Below, in pieces: positions 34,716-44,419 of a DNA stretch of 64,000 bases; positions within the stretch are counted from its first letter, which is position 1; every line of letters starts with the position of its first letter. Below the pieces are notes generated by a model. It had not been told where the DNA came from. It did no database searches and saw only the letters and a program-made list of their open reading frames with translations. Position numbers and translations under genes: made by a program. Origin of the DNA: Ferruginibacter sp. (GTDB taxonomy: Bacteria; Bacteroidota; Bacteroidia; Chitinophagales; Chitinophagaceae); the NCBI GenBank assembly GCA_013141115.1, contig JABFRP010000002.1, positions 186,001 through 250,000 of the forward strand, given 5' to 3'.

Positions 34716-36374
34716 ATGAAAAAGACTTTTTACTTACTGGCTTTTTTAATTGCCACAGCCACCACAAGCACTGCACAATGCTGGCAAACTATATCTGCAG
34801 GCACTTTACATACCCTGGCCATAAAAAATGATGGCTCTCTTTGGGCATGGGGAGATAACACTTATGGTCAACTGGGCGATGGTACTGGTGTTGGTAAGAA
34901 CATACCCGTACGAGTTGGTACAGCAAACAACTGGAGTAAAGTTGATGCAGGCTATTATCACAGTATGGCCATAAAAACAGATGGCACCCTTTGGGCATGG
35001 GGGCTTAATAGCAATGGCCAACTGGGTGATGGCACTGATGTTGATAAAAATGAACCAGTTCAAATTGGAACTGCTACCAACTGGAACCAGGTAAGTGCTG
35101 CGTTTGATTTTACCATTGCATTAAAAAACGATGGCACATTATGGGCATGGGGAAGTAATTTTTACGGGCAGTTAGGCGATGGCACCACTATCGACAAAAA
35201 TATACCTACCCAGGCAGGCACTGCTACTAACTGGGCTAAAATTGCTGCAGGGTTTCGCCACAGCATTGCAACAAAAACTGACGGAACCATTTGGGCATGG
35301 GGAATTAACCCCAGTGGCCAAGTGGGTGATGGAACCAATATTGCAAAAATTTCACCCACACAAATTGGCACTGCAACAGACTGGAATTTAATAAGCGCAG
35401 GAGTTGAACACAGCATTGCCGTAAAAACAAACGGTACCATTTGGGCATGGGGAAGCAATTTTTACGGGCAATTAGGAAACGGCACCAATACAGATACCAA
35501 TGTACCTATTCAAATTGGCGTTGCCAGTAACTGGAGTACTATTGGTGCTGGAGAATATCATACTATGTCTGTAAAAACCGATGGTACGCTTTGGGGTTGG
35601 GGAACAAATTTTTGGGGCCAGTTAGGCGATGGTACTGCATTTAATGATAAAAATATTCCAACCCAAACCGGCACAGGCAGCAATTGGAACCAGGTTGTAG
35701 CAGGAAATGGCCATACATTAGCTACGCAAACGGATGCAAGTTTGTATGCTTTTGGAAGAAACACTGACGGCCAGTTAGGAAACGGTAATAATGCAACGCA
35801 ATCTACCCCGGTTCAAATTAATTGCGGTGCTATTCTTCCTTTAACCTGGTTATATGTGGAGGGGCAATTACAAAATAAATTGTCATTGATAAAATGGGCC
35901 ACTGCATCAGAAAACAATACCAAACATTTTGAAGTAGAACAAAGCAGCACTGCTGCCAATTTTAATAAAATTGGTACAGTAACTGCGGCAGGCAACAGCA
36001 GCGTTACCAAACACTATCAATTTTTACAGCACCACCCTATTGCCGGCAAAAATTATTACCGCATTAAACAAGTTGACCTCGATGGAAGATCCAGTTACTC
36101 TTCGGTAATAGTTATTGATGTAAAAGACGAAAACAACAGCATCAGCGTTTCTCCCAATCCTGCGCAGGATTTTATTAAAATTTCATTTAGTAGTCCACAG
36201 CAAAAAACAACATTACGATTATTTAACCAACAGGGGCTACTGGTAAAGCAACAAATATTAACTGCAGGTCTGCAACAGCAAAATATTGATGTATCAAAAC
36301 TGGCAGCAGGAGTTTATACAGCGCAATTAATAACAGATAAAGCTGTAGAAGTTTTAAAATTCATAAAACAGTAA
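34716..36374 (+). CDS. Exported RCC1-repeat protein with type IX secretion sorting domain
   Basis: A 552-aa protein with signal peptide [21 protein letters not shown]. Seven RCC1-type repeats of about 50 residues (about 25-375) share the pattern [19 protein letters not shown] and predict a seven-bladed beta-propeller. A beta-domain follows (about 380-470, [30 protein letters not shown] in two blocks). The C-terminal sorting domain of about 80 residues starts [16 protein letters not shown] and ends [21 protein letters not shown], the hallmark of T9SS cargo anchored to or released from the cell surface. It is first in a tight run (gaps of 19, 11, 42 and 22 bp) with a B-family gene, a helical protein, a large protein and an A-family gene. 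Confidence 0.92.
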   Translation: MKKTFYLLAFLIATATTSTAQCWQTISAGTLHTLAIKNDGSLWAWGDNTYGQLGDGTGVGKNIPVRVGTANNWSKVDAGYYHSMAIKTDGTLWAWGLNSNGQLGDGTDVDKNEPVQIGTATNWNQVSAAFDFTIALKNDGTLWAWGSNFYGQLGDGTTIDKNIPTQAGTATNWAKIAAGFRHSIATKTDGTIWAWGINPSGQVGDGTNIAKISPTQIGTATDWNLISAGVEHSIAVKTNGTIWAWGSNFYGQLGNGTNTDTNVPIQIGVASNWSTIGAGEYHTMSVKTDGTLWGWGTNFWGQLGDGTAFNDKNIPTQTGTGSNWNQVVAGNGHTLATQTDASLYAFGRNTDGQLGNGNNATQSTPVQINCGAILPLTWLYVEGQLQNKLSLIKWATASENNTKHFEVEQSSTAANFNKIGTVTAAGNSSVTKHYQFLQHHPIAGKNYYRIKQVDLDGRSSYSSVIVIDVKDENNSISVSPNPAQDFIKISFSSPQQKTTLRLFNQQGLLVKQQILTAGLQQQNIDVSKLAAGVYTAQLITDKAVEVLKFIKQ

Positions 36375-36393
36375 TCTTTTTAAATTTAAAATA

Positions 36394-37749
36394 ATGAGCG
36401 CAAAACAGTTTTCTATTTTCATCCTTGCTGTTCTTTCCACATTTTATATTAATGCGCAGCAAAAAGAAAGTTTTGATATTTTTTTGTACAACGCCCCTGC
36501 CGGTTTTGTTGTAAAAGATAAAACCAGCAAATTGTTTTTAAATAAAGCCGAAGGCAAAAATTATTGTCAGTTGTTTTTATACCCTGCAGTAACCGGTGAA
36601 AACGATGCAGAAAAAGACTTTATAAAAAATTGGGATTTTTTTGCCCGTAACCCCTCACAAAAAATAAACGATCCCTTAACAAAAGAAACAGATTCAGTAA
36701 ACCGGTGGCAAACCATTTTGGGTGCTGCAAAAGGTGTTTATGGCAGGCAGGCTTTTGCAATTACAGTATCTACTTTTACAAAAGAAAATATCACTTATTG
36801 TGTAGCTGCTGTTTTTACTGATAAAAAATTTATACCCATAGCACAGGAATTTATTGCCAGCGTAGTGCCAGATGAAAGTAAATTTAAACCTGAAGAAAAT
36901 GTAATTGCTGTGGAAAATGACCTGACTGAAAACACAACACTAGTTACCAAAAACAGCATCACAAAATTCAACACCAACTTTGATGATGGCTGGCAGGCCA
37001 CTGCCCTACCGGATTATGTAAAGGTTACTAAAGCAGTAACTGAAGTACAGTTGCACTATACCGACAAAGCTTTAGACGATGCCCGGCCCAATACTATTGA
37101 TGCACCAGAATATTACTGGAGTAAATATGTAGAACCTTACTTTACTGTAAGCAACCTGCAAAAATGGAGCGGTGTACAATATCCTGTTATATATCATATG
37201 CAGGCCAATGCTGTAGAGAAACAAACAGGTAAAGTTTGTTTTGTGGCTCTTAAAATTGTTTATAGTGGTGGTGCAAGGCCAATAGTAGTGGTGGCGGCTA
37301 ATCAAAACAGTTACCAGCAGTTATTCCCTCATCCAAATGATATAGACCGTATGCTGAACTATAACAAATTTGCAGTAACTACAAATGATATAACAGGCAC
37401 ATGGACCGGTGGTGGAGGCAACGGTGTAGAATATTATAATGCTTACTCAGGCACTTATGCAGGCATGAGTGCTGTTTCCACTGCCGATGAATTTATTTTC
37501 AACAGCAATGGTAATTACCAAAGTACCCACAACAGTGCTACTATGAATAACGGTGGTACAAAATTTTCTGGCATTAAATACAATGGCGCTTATGCTGTAA
37601 CTGACTGGGAAATAAATGCCAGCAATCGTGTTAGCGGCAAAACAAAAAAATTCAATACACAGCTCATTGCTGTTAAAGGCGGCTTTTTATTACAGCTTAC
37701 CGACAGCGATTATACTCCGTTAGTTTACACTTTATTCCGAACAAAATAA
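36394..37749 (+). CDS. Exported family B protein in the second module
   Basis: A 451-aa protein with signal peptide MSAKQFSIFILAVLSTFYINAQ. The N-terminal domain begins KESFDIFLYNAPAGFVVKDK, a diverged form of KESFDIxTYTPPxxW, and has KNYCQLFLYPA and EKDFIKNWDFF. The C-terminal half starts ITKFNTNFDDGWQATALPDYVKV (about residue 190). It includes NKFAVTTNDITGTWTGGGGNG and YNAYSGTYAGMS. The final YFSC block of cluster 1 members is replaced by LIAVKGGFLLQLTDSDY, without the Cys. It lies 19 bp after the RCC1 gene and 11 bp before the next gene. Function is unknown. Confidence 0.8.
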   Translation: MSAKQFSIFILAVLSTFYINAQQKESFDIFLYNAPAGFVVKDKTSKLFLNKAEGKNYCQLFLYPAVTGENDAEKDFIKNWDFFARNPSQKINDPLTKETDSVNRWQTILGAAKGVYGRQAFAITVSTFTKENITYCVAAVFTDKKFIPIAQEFIASVVPDESKFKPEENVIAVENDLTENTTLVTKNSITKFNTNFDDGWQATALPDYVKVTKAVTEVQLHYTDKALDDARPNTIDAPEYYWSKYVEPYFTVSNLQKWSGVQYPVIYHMQANAVEKQTGKVCFVALKIVYSGGARPIVVVAANQNSYQQLFPHPNDIDRMLNYNKFAVTTNDITGTWTGGGGNGVEYYNAYSGTYAGMSAVSTADEFIFNSNGNYQSTHNSATMNNGGTKFSGIKYNGAYAVTDWEINASNRVSGKTKKFNTQLIAVKGGFLLQLTDSDYTPLVYTLFRTK

Positions 37750-37760
37750 AACAACATAAC

Positions 37761-38303
37761 ATGAAAAAGATTTTATTATTTATTGTACTGATCAATTTAC
37801 TCAGTATTACAACAAAAGCTCAATATGCTGTAAGGATTGCCGATGGAAAAGCATGCAGCATGATCACCCAATCGCAATTAAACATTTATTTAAGCAAGTT
37901 GAAAAACCTTGTAAATATTGCACAGCAGGATAAAGATAAACATGGCAGTACCGGAGCTTACCCGGCCACGGCAATACAATTTCACCTGTATGCCAGCATT
38001 GCTTACGATTCTTTACAGACAACGGTTAACTGGTTAAACACCGGCAGCAACAATATACCTGATAATACCAATTATGTAGAAGCCATGACCATAAAAAGCA
38101 GGATGGCTGAAATTATCGCACAGCTTATTGCTGCAAATCATTGGGCAGAGCTTAGTGCCATTTACCATAAAAGTGCGTATGCTGCCTGTGGAAGAGAAGA
38201 AGCAATGAAGCTGTTGGCCGAAGCGGTAAACCTATTGGCTTATAGCAGCCAATGTTATTATGAACCTTACAAAAAAGATATACCAGCAGCATCTTGCAAA
38301 TAA
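37761..38303 (+). CDS. Exported helical protein of unknown function
   Basis: A 180-aa protein with signal peptide MKKILLFIVLINLLSITTKAQ. The mature part is predicted almost all helical (SQLNIYLSKLKNLVNIAQQDKDKHG, EAMTIKSRMAEIIAQLIAANHWAELSAIYHK, EEAMKLLAEAVNLLAYSSQ). It carries Cys at KACSM, YAACGR, SQCYY and ASCK, which could form two disulfides. No family is recognised. It lies between the B-family gene and the large TPR-like gene in the second module; no equivalent was found in the first cluster. Confidence 0.7.
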   Translation: MKKILLFIVLINLLSITTKAQYAVRIADGKACSMITQSQLNIYLSKLKNLVNIAQQDKDKHGSTGAYPATAIQFHLYASIAYDSLQTTVNWLNTGSNNIPDNTNYVEAMTIKSRMAEIIAQLIAANHWAELSAIYHKSAYAACGREEAMKLLAEAVNLLAYSSQCYYEPYKKDIPAASCK

Positions 38304-38345
38304 ACTTGGTTTACTTATTTGTTTATTGTGTTTAAACATTTTTTT

Positions 38346-40478
38346 ATGAAAAAAGTACTGATTCATTATTGCATAGTATTCTTTCTTTTTCAGCTATCCG
38401 CATCTGCACAAAAAACCGTTGACGAAGAAAAAGTAAAAAAGGCGGTGGTGCTAATGCAAAAAATGATGACCAACCCTGGTGAAATGCAAAATGTAATGAC
38501 CGAATTACAGTTGCTAAAACTTACCAGTGCCGAAAACAAAGAAGCCAAAACAAGAATGCAGCAGCAGGCTGTAAGCAATGCCGTAAAAATTAAAGAAGAA
38601 GTAATGAGCAAGGGCGGCATCACCCAAAAGCAAATTACTACTTACAAAGAAAATAAAGACCGCATTGTACCTGAAAGAGATGAAGCTAGAATTAATGCAG
38701 TATTAAAAAGAGACCTGAGTGATGCAGAAATAAAAAATTATTGCAAAGCAGTTTTTGATGCGGTTAAAAAAGAAATGAATCCGGCTGCAGTAACACAGGC
38801 AGAAAATATTTATACAAAATTGAAAGCAAAATACTCCTCTACTGCAGCAATGAGTAATGGTGCAATAAGTTGTTACCTGTATAATCTAACACAGCAAAGT
38901 ATTTATATTATGGGCAAAGTATGCAGTGCTGATGCCAGCAATGCCAACAACCTGAACAACTATGCAGCATTGCTTACCAATCATGGTGTGGAGCAGGGAG
39001 CAATTCCTATTTTAAATTATCTGAACAAAAAATATGCAAGAAGCCCCGTTGTAATGAGTAATCTTTCGGTAGCGTGGATGGGGTTAGGAGAAATGAAAAC
39101 AGCAGAACAATATGCCGATAGCTGCATTCGCTTTTTTCCGGGTAATGCCGCACAGGCACATTATGTAAAAGCGGTGGTTAAAGAAAGCGAGGGCAACCGT
39201 GAAGCTGCTATTACAGAGTTGAAACAAAGTATTGGTGAAAATTATAGTGCCGATAAAGAATCGCTGTTAAGAAAAATGGGTGGCAAACTAAAAGCCGCCG
39301 ACCATAAGAAAAAACTGCCTGCTGATGCATTGGGGTTATCAAAGTTTGTATACCCGGAGCTTCCTATGGATTATGAATCGGCTGTTAATTCAAATAACGA
39401 ATGGCAAATATTTTATAAAAATACAGATGCTGCTATACAGGAGCTACAGGTTAAAACCAGCAGGCTTAAAAAAACTTACGAAGAAAAAGTAGCAGCAGCT
39501 ACAAAAGCAGCCGCTACTGCTATAAAACAAAAGAATGGCCAGTTGATATATGCGTTTGCCGCTAACAATAACAGCAACCAAAGCTGGAATAATTTTTATC
39601 AATTGCTTTCGGAGGAGTTTGTAAAAAAGGAAGAATTATTTTTTAAAGAACTGAACCGGTTAGAAAAAATTAATGCTCAATCAAAAGAAGCAATGGAAGC
39701 TGCCTGCGAAGCAGTGTCTAAAAAGTATGAGAACTTTTGTGGTGAGGGACAAAAATGCCCGGAAGCAGAAATATGCAACGCTTATCTTACCCAATACAAT
39801 TTGTACATGTTACAAATGAATAAACTGTATCAAAAATATTTTTCTGACTATATAGAACATAAACGCAAAATGACCAACGAGTTGGTATATGCAGGCAAAC
39901 AATCGATGGACGCAGCTTACTACGAATATTTTGCCAGCGAATCAAAACTGCAGTTTTTATATGCCGTAAAATCAGTTCATTTTAAAACACCTAATATAAC
40001 GCCGGTGTTGGGTGGTTTTAAACAGTATTGTATAAACGTAAAAACAAACTCTTTTACCAATAAAGGTTTGGCAAAATGGGAAGAGGTGCATTGCCAACCC
40101 GATTGGAAAGTAAATTTGGGCACTGCCGGTCTTGCTACCCATTGTAACAAAATAACACTAACAGCAGATATACTTATTGGAGAAGCTTCTTACAGTGCAG
40201 ATGTGGTAACGGGAGAATGGACCAATTTCACGTTGGAGATCGGGCGTGAAATAGGAAGCAAAGAAATAGGCGCTGTTGAAGTAAGTGCAGGCGGCAAAGC
40301 CTTTATTGAAATTGACCGCAGAGGCATATCCGACTTTGGTGTAAAAGGAACTGCAGGAGTAAGTGCTGGGGCAACTAATGCAGAGTTAGAAGGTAAATTA
40401 TCGCTTATGTCGGGCAAAGCTTCCTTTGAAACAAAGGGAGGAACAGCAATAGATAAAGTGGTGGTACTTTTTAAATAA
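38346..40478 (+). CDS. Large exported TPR-like protein with Gly-rich beta C-terminus
   Basis: About 710 aa. ATG 38346 gives signal peptide MKKVLIHYCIVFFLFQLSASAQ; an upstream in-frame start would spoil it. Residues about 25-170 are charged helices. TPR-like repeats lie at about 180-320 (NNLNNYAALLTNHGVEQGAIPILNYL; AWMGLGEMKTAEQYADSCIRFFPGNAAQAHYVKAV). A further helical region contains a Cys pattern CGEGQKCPEAEIC (about 470). The C-terminal part (about 545-710) is beta- and Gly-rich (GVKGTAGVSAGATNAELEGKLSL) and reminiscent of a barrel or repeated hairpins. It is a probable paralogue of the partial gene at 3-1259, which links the two modules. Function is unknown; a scaffold role is inference. 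Confidence 0.78.
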   Translation: MKKVLIHYCIVFFLFQLSASAQKTVDEEKVKKAVVLMQKMMTNPGEMQNVMTELQLLKLTSAENKEAKTRMQQQAVSNAVKIKEEVMSKGGITQKQITTYKENKDRIVPERDEARINAVLKRDLSDAEIKNYCKAVFDAVKKEMNPAAVTQAENIYTKLKAKYSSTAAMSNGAISCYLYNLTQQSIYIMGKVCSADASNANNLNNYAALLTNHGVEQGAIPILNYLNKKYARSPVVMSNLSVAWMGLGEMKTAEQYADSCIRFFPGNAAQAHYVKAVVKESEGNREAAITELKQSIGENYSADKESLLRKMGGKLKAADHKKKLPADALGLSKFVYPELPMDYESAVNSNNEWQIFYKNTDAAIQELQVKTSRLKKTYEEKVAAATKAAATAIKQKNGQLIYAFAANNNSNQSWNNFYQLLSEEFVKKEELFFKELNRLEKINAQSKEAMEAACEAVSKKYENFCGEGQKCPEAEICNAYLTQYNLYMLQMNKLYQKYFSDYIEHKRKMTNELVYAGKQSMDAAYYEYFASESKLQFLYAVKSVHFKTPNITPVLGGFKQYCINVKTNSFTNKGLAKWEEVHCQPDWKVNLGTAGLATHCNKITLTADILIGEASYSADVVTGEWTNFTLEIGREIGSKEIGAVEVSAGGKAFIEIDRRGISDFGVKGTAGVSAGATNAELEGKLSLMSGKASFETKGGTAIDKVVVLFK

Positions 40479-40500
40479 TTTTTGATACAAAAAAATACTG

Positions 40501-42345
40501 ATGAAAAATAAAATAGTATTCCTCCTCTTCGCTGCAAATTGTTTTGTCTTTTTTTTAAATGCTCAGGTCAATTGCAACAACCTTGATATAAATAAAGTAC
40601 CAGGCCAAATTTTATGGGATAAAAAAGGAGGTGGCAGCACAATAATTGCCGCGGCACAATGGCAGTATTGCGACCCCATAAGAAAAGAAATGAAACGTGT
40701 AATGCCTGTGGCTTTAGATGGTTTGATTGCTACCAATAGTATTGCTTTTACAGAGGGTAAAGCTTTTTGGTATACCAAAAGCCCTGCCGCTTATGAAGGC
40801 TACCTGATGCTGAAAAAATTTGAATGCCTGAAGGGGTACAACGAACTAAAACCGGAAGCAGTAACAGGCTGTTGGGTATATTTCGCCGTAAATCAAATTG
40901 ATGGAGAAAAATTTCCTTTACCCGAGCAGGGTACCGAGTTAACATTTAACCAATCAAGAATAAGAGTTGCCAATATAGAAGTACAAACCGACGCGGCTGG
41001 TAATAAAATAATTTACAGCAATTACAAACCAGCAACAACTCAAAAACATTGCTACTTCTTTTCTGCGAAAAAAGATTTACCCTGGAGAAAATTAACCAAC
41101 AAAGAATTATTTGGTACCTATAAAGCTTACCACCAAAAAAGACTAACCGAACAAATAGCCCGGCACGAAAAAATTGTAGCGGACTATGAAAAAATTTACA
41201 ACAGCCTTTCTGCTGCAGAAAAACAAAAAGGCGATTATAGAACACAGCAATTTGAAACCGGCGCAGCTTATTTAAAAAATCTTAAACTGGAAAAAGAAAA
41301 AATAAACCCGTGGTATACTGCAGCATTGAAAAAGCCTGACATTAATGCCATAGCCTATGTAAAGAAAGTAAACAACTATAATTTTCTGCCTGAAGAATTA
41401 GAATCTGCCGAAGGCAATGGTTATAATGTATGGGTAGACAACCTGGAGTTTTTTGATAAGGCCAAACCAAAAGATGAACCACAGTGTATAGCATTGTATA
41501 TAAGAAGACAGGATAGCGATCTGCCTAAAAAGAATTTTATGGACCTGTTTTACAGCCAGTTTAACCTGGATGTGTTGGCAAAAATGGTTGGGGAGCCAGC
41601 AAAAAAAATCAATGGTATCAATGCCATCAACGCATCACTGGCCGAAGTAAAAGCCAGCAGCAAAACAAATCAATCGGTAATTAATACTTACAATTATAAT
41701 TTTGAAAACAGCAGTGTAAACAAATTTCCTGCCGGATGGAATGGCATGAAAAACATTACTGTACAGCAATACGACAATAAAAACTGGTTAGCACTTACTA
41801 AAGATGGTTACTGGTATCCACAGCAATTTAACAAAGAGATCAGCAACAGTTTTACTCTTTCATTTGATGTAAGCTGGAATAAAGACATTGCTTACAACAG
41901 CGGCTTATTTACCGTAAGTTTTTCTGAAATTCCTTATGATAATGCAGGCGAAAGATATAAAATGGATGATAACCAAAACCAGTACTGGAGTTTTTACGAT
42001 AGCTATGTGGGCAAATTTAACCGGGTGGTTTTATGGTTCGATCCTTATGCAAACGGTGGCGGTACACTTACTGTTTATTCTTACGATAAAAATGAGACTA
42101 TTACAGTAAACAAGCGGATAAGCTTACCCAATTTTTATCTTGCTAAAAACTACCATCAAATAAAAATTGGGCGAAAGGGCAATGCATTAGTGGTACTTAT
42201 AAATGATAATAAAGAGGCGGAATTAGAAAATGTGTTTCTGCCATCAGTAAAATACAATTTGTATACTTTTAGCAGGTACAAAGGCAATAACAGTGATAAC
42301 AAAAATGATGTGTTTTATATTGACAATATTAAAGCCACTTATTAA
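40501..42345 (+). CDS. Exported family A protein with LamG-like domain, second module
   Basis: A 614-aa protein with signal peptide MKNKIVFLLFAANCFVFFLNAQ. Family A features are DLPWRKLTNKELFGTYKAYHQKR (near 205), a charged helical stretch (210-275) and FYSQFNLDVLAKMVGEP (near 350). The C-terminal beta-sandwich starts at INTYNYNFENSSVNKFPAGWNGMKN (about residue 395) and includes NSFTLSFDVSWN, NALVVLINDNKEAEL and VFYIDNIKATY. This matches the end domains of the genes at 1397 and 4630. It is the last gene of the 34.7-42.3 kb operon. The C-terminal domain probably binds carbohydrate or protein at the cell surface (inference from fold). Confidence 0.8.
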   Translation: MKNKIVFLLFAANCFVFFLNAQVNCNNLDINKVPGQILWDKKGGGSTIIAAAQWQYCDPIRKEMKRVMPVALDGLIATNSIAFTEGKAFWYTKSPAAYEGYLMLKKFECLKGYNELKPEAVTGCWVYFAVNQIDGEKFPLPEQGTELTFNQSRIRVANIEVQTDAAGNKIIYSNYKPATTQKHCYFFSAKKDLPWRKLTNKELFGTYKAYHQKRLTEQIARHEKIVADYEKIYNSLSAAEKQKGDYRTQQFETGAAYLKNLKLEKEKINPWYTAALKKPDINAIAYVKKVNNYNFLPEELESAEGNGYNVWVDNLEFFDKAKPKDEPQCIALYIRRQDSDLPKKNFMDLFYSQFNLDVLAKMVGEPAKKINGINAINASLAEVKASSKTNQSVINTYNYNFENSSVNKFPAGWNGMKNITVQQYDNKNWLALTKDGYWYPQQFNKEISNSFTLSFDVSWNKDIAYNSGLFTVSFSEIPYDNAGERYKMDDNQNQYWSFYDSYVGKFNRVVLWFDPYANGGGTLTVYSYDKNETITVNKRISLPNFYLAKNYHQIKIGRKGNALVVLINDNKEAELENVFLPSVKYNLYTFSRYKGNNSDNKNDVFYIDNIKATY

Positions 42346-42385
42346 GGATGATTAAGATCTTCTGCTGCCACACGGATCTTTGTAT

Positions 42386-43735
42386 TTACAATTTTCTTTT
42401 TTTAATTTTAATATACTCCTCATTATATATTCTGCTGTCTTTCTTTGAAGCTTCTGCTAAATCCATTGCTTTTTTTTGCATAGCTTCAGCCTCATCATAC
42501 AACTTTAATTTGTACAGCAGGTGAGCATAAGTGTCATAATAAGCAGGCAAAGGTTCTAATTCAACAGCACGTTTACTCCATAGCATAGCTTTTAAAAGAT
42601 AATTTTCCTTATTACCAGCCCACTCGTAAAAATTCCAGGCTGCATTGTTAAGCTCCGTTGCATCAAGATTGCTTTTAGGATAACTAAAAGAGAAACTTTT
42701 TTGTGTAATGCTGTCGTTAACTTTTACAGCTACGGCTTTTTGCATGGCATCATTTTTAGCCGTTTCGTATTTTAGTGAATCTTTTTTTCGAATGGAGTCT
42801 ACACTAATACCCATATAATACCGATCGTAATGATTAGCGGCTTGTTGCAAATAATTTGCAGTATCCTGTATGCCTTTATAATACTGCAGCATTTTTAGTT
42901 GCCAGTTTTTTTGTCCTGTTACGGGGTCAGTTGTCCAACTGTTACGGGTAAAGTTTGCAGCAGCATAAGCACTGTTTAAATCTTTATTGGCAATGGCACT
43001 ATTCAAGGTATTATTAATTGTACTGTTGTTCATCGCCACACGATCGGCCAACGGTTCTATTTTAAAAATGCTATCGATTATATTTCTGTTGGTATGTGCC
43101 AGTTTATAAGCCCTGCCTTCGGCAAGCGGACCAGCTTTTAAAATAAATAATACTGCAGCATAGTTATTCAAATCAGCAATGTATAAACTATCTACATACT
43201 TTTCTATAAAACCGGCATTATCAGTAAGGCCGGCTTGCTGTCTTTTACTTATATAGTTCTTTAAAAAAATGGTGCTGTAATTGCCAGCGGCATAAGCACT
43301 GTCATAATCTACCAGCGACATTTCTTTAGAAGATGTGATAGCCTTATCGGCCAACGCCAGTAAAGGTTGAGGCCTCGATAAAAACGCTATATCGCTTAGT
43401 AACAATCCGCCTTTGGCATCCAAAAAAACAAAAGAAGGAAAACGGTTCACTCTGTAATTCCTGATTATCTTTCCTGATGCAGCAGTATCTTCCCTGGCCA
43501 CTTTATAATTAATAAAATTAGTATTGAATTTTTCAATTACATTTTCATCTTTCAATCCGTTTAAAAAATTAGGAGATGGTACAGGCGGTTCAATGGTAAT
43601 TAAAATGGCTAGCGGTTTTTGTTGTTGTATGGCCACCGCTTTTGCTTTTTCAAACGTTGCTTCATAATTAATTTGTTGGGCCTGCATACAAATACTCATC
43701 AGCAGCGCAGCTACAATAACTATTTTCTTCTTCAT
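42386..43735 (-). CDS. Exported thioredoxin-fold protein without CxxC, with helical/TPR C-terminus
   Basis: A 449-aa protein with signal peptide MKKKIVIVAALLMSICMQAQ. Residues about 22-135 have a thioredoxin-like pattern (FEKAKAVAIQQQKPLAILI, NYRVNRFPSFVFLDAKGGLL with the cis-Pro). The position of the CxxC active site is occupied by PPVPSPN, so it is not a redox enzyme. The C-terminal 300 residues are helical, with a TPR-like end (NNAAWNFYEWAGNKENYLLKAMLWSKRAVELEPLPAYYDTYAHLLYKLKLYDEAEAM, in blocks). It converges on the second module with a 40-bp gap. It may be a periplasmic chaperone or scaffold; the role is not shown. Confidence 0.75.
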   Translation of the reverse strand: MKKKIVIVAALLMSICMQAQQINYEATFEKAKAVAIQQQKPLAILITIEPPVPSPNFLNGLKDENVIEKFNTNFINYKVAREDTAASGKIIRNYRVNRFPSFVFLDAKGGLLLSDIAFLSRPQPLLALADKAITSSKEMSLVDYDSAYAAGNYSTIFLKNYISKRQQAGLTDNAGFIEKYVDSLYIADLNNYAAVLFILKAGPLAEGRAYKLAHTNRNIIDSIFKIEPLADRVAMNNSTINNTLNSAIANKDLNSAYAAANFTRNSWTTDPVTGQKNWQLKMLQYYKGIQDTANYLQQAANHYDRYYMGISVDSIRKKDSLKYETAKNDAMQKAVAVKVNDSITQKSFSFSYPKSNLDATELNNAAWNFYEWAGNKENYLLKAMLWSKRAVELEPLPAYYDTYAHLLYKLKLYDEAEAMQKKAMDLAEASKKDSRIYNEEYIKIKKRKL

Positions 43736-43844
43736 ACATAGAGAATTTAAATAAAGATATAGAATTTTATCTACATAAGTGGAATCAGAAAAATTTTAAG
43801 AACTGTAGCTGAACACTTCATCAATGCAAACTTAATCCCATTGC

Positions 43845-43999
43845 CTAAAATAATTTACTAAGCATAATGACTTCCCCAAAAGAACCTTTGCCCAGATTAA
43901 TCTTCACTAACTGAGGCGGAGGAAGGGATATACTATTTAATTTGGCAGGCAGTGCCTGCCATTTCTGATAGGCAAGGTAAAACCTGCGCATATCATTCG
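43845..43999 (-). pseudogene. Possible remnant of a DUF1016/YhcG-type N-terminal domain
   Basis: Read on the minus strand, the segment gives NDMRRFYLAYQKWQALPAKL and continues to GEVIMLSKLF. The MRRFYLAYQKWQ...L part resembles the helix start of DUF1016 (YhcG-like nuclease) proteins, which often accompany mobile or defence DNA. There is no start codon outside the adjacent repeat, and the frame stops after about 50 residues. A palindrome TGGCAGGCAGTGCCTGCCA (43943-43961) lies inside it. The similarity is by eye and weak. It abuts the left end of the interspersed repeat at 43996. Confidence 0.2.
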
Positions 44000-44166
44000 C
44001 CAAAGTTCGTGTCTCCACAAACCATTCGCTTAGGACCAACTGCTATCGCTGCAGAGATGTATAAACAGGTGAAGTATGCTTCTGCTAATTTCTCTAAACT
44101 TCATGCGGTTTTAAAGAGTGCGAAGATCGTAGCGAACGTTTCGTGAGGACACGAACCGAGGCGGAG
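43996..44166. repeat. Interspersed repeat copy R1 (about 170 bp, terminal inverted repeats)
   Basis: The left end is CGCCAAAGTTCGTGTCTCCA and the right end GAGGACACGAACCGAGGCGG (then AG). The ends are imperfect inverted repeats of about 30 bp; CGTTCGTGTC..CACGAA versus its complement is the shared core. The interior contains CTGCTATCGCTGCAGAGATG and CTTCATGCGGTTTTAAAGAG, both found again in R4 and R5. No open frame of interest is present. The rest of the 43736-44405 gap is AT-rich without a gene. Confidence 0.85.
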
Positions 44167-44404
44167 ACATTGCGTACAACCTTAAAAAATGGCTCAACTT
44201 TAAAGCCCCCCAAACAAAAACAGCCACCATGGCTTTAAAAAATGCAGCCAAAACTGTTTATTTTTTCTTTTTTACACTATGGCAACCTCTGCATCATCAC
44301 AACAGTTGCAACAAAATAAAAATCTCCCTTAACTAAAAAGTAAAAACCTCAGTGCTATAAATGGGATTTTTTTTTCTGGAGGTAGTTGTGCAACTGCCAC
44401 CCAT

Positions 44405-44419
44405 GTTAGCGGCTGTTTT
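44405..44419. repeat. Inverted repeat arm flanking the orphan 437-aa gene (left)
   Basis: GTTAGCGGCTGTTTT overlaps the last codons of the minus-strand gene. Its near-complement AAAATAGCCGCTAAC is at 45757-45771 beyond the gene's start. The pair brackets the gene, as ends of a mobile cassette might. Confidence 0.45.

Noticed and set aside
34716..36374. RCC1 repeats as a chromatin-related or eukaryote-derived protein
   Set aside because: The signal peptide and T9SS sorting tail show a secreted bacterial propeller; RCC1-type repeats are common in such proteins.
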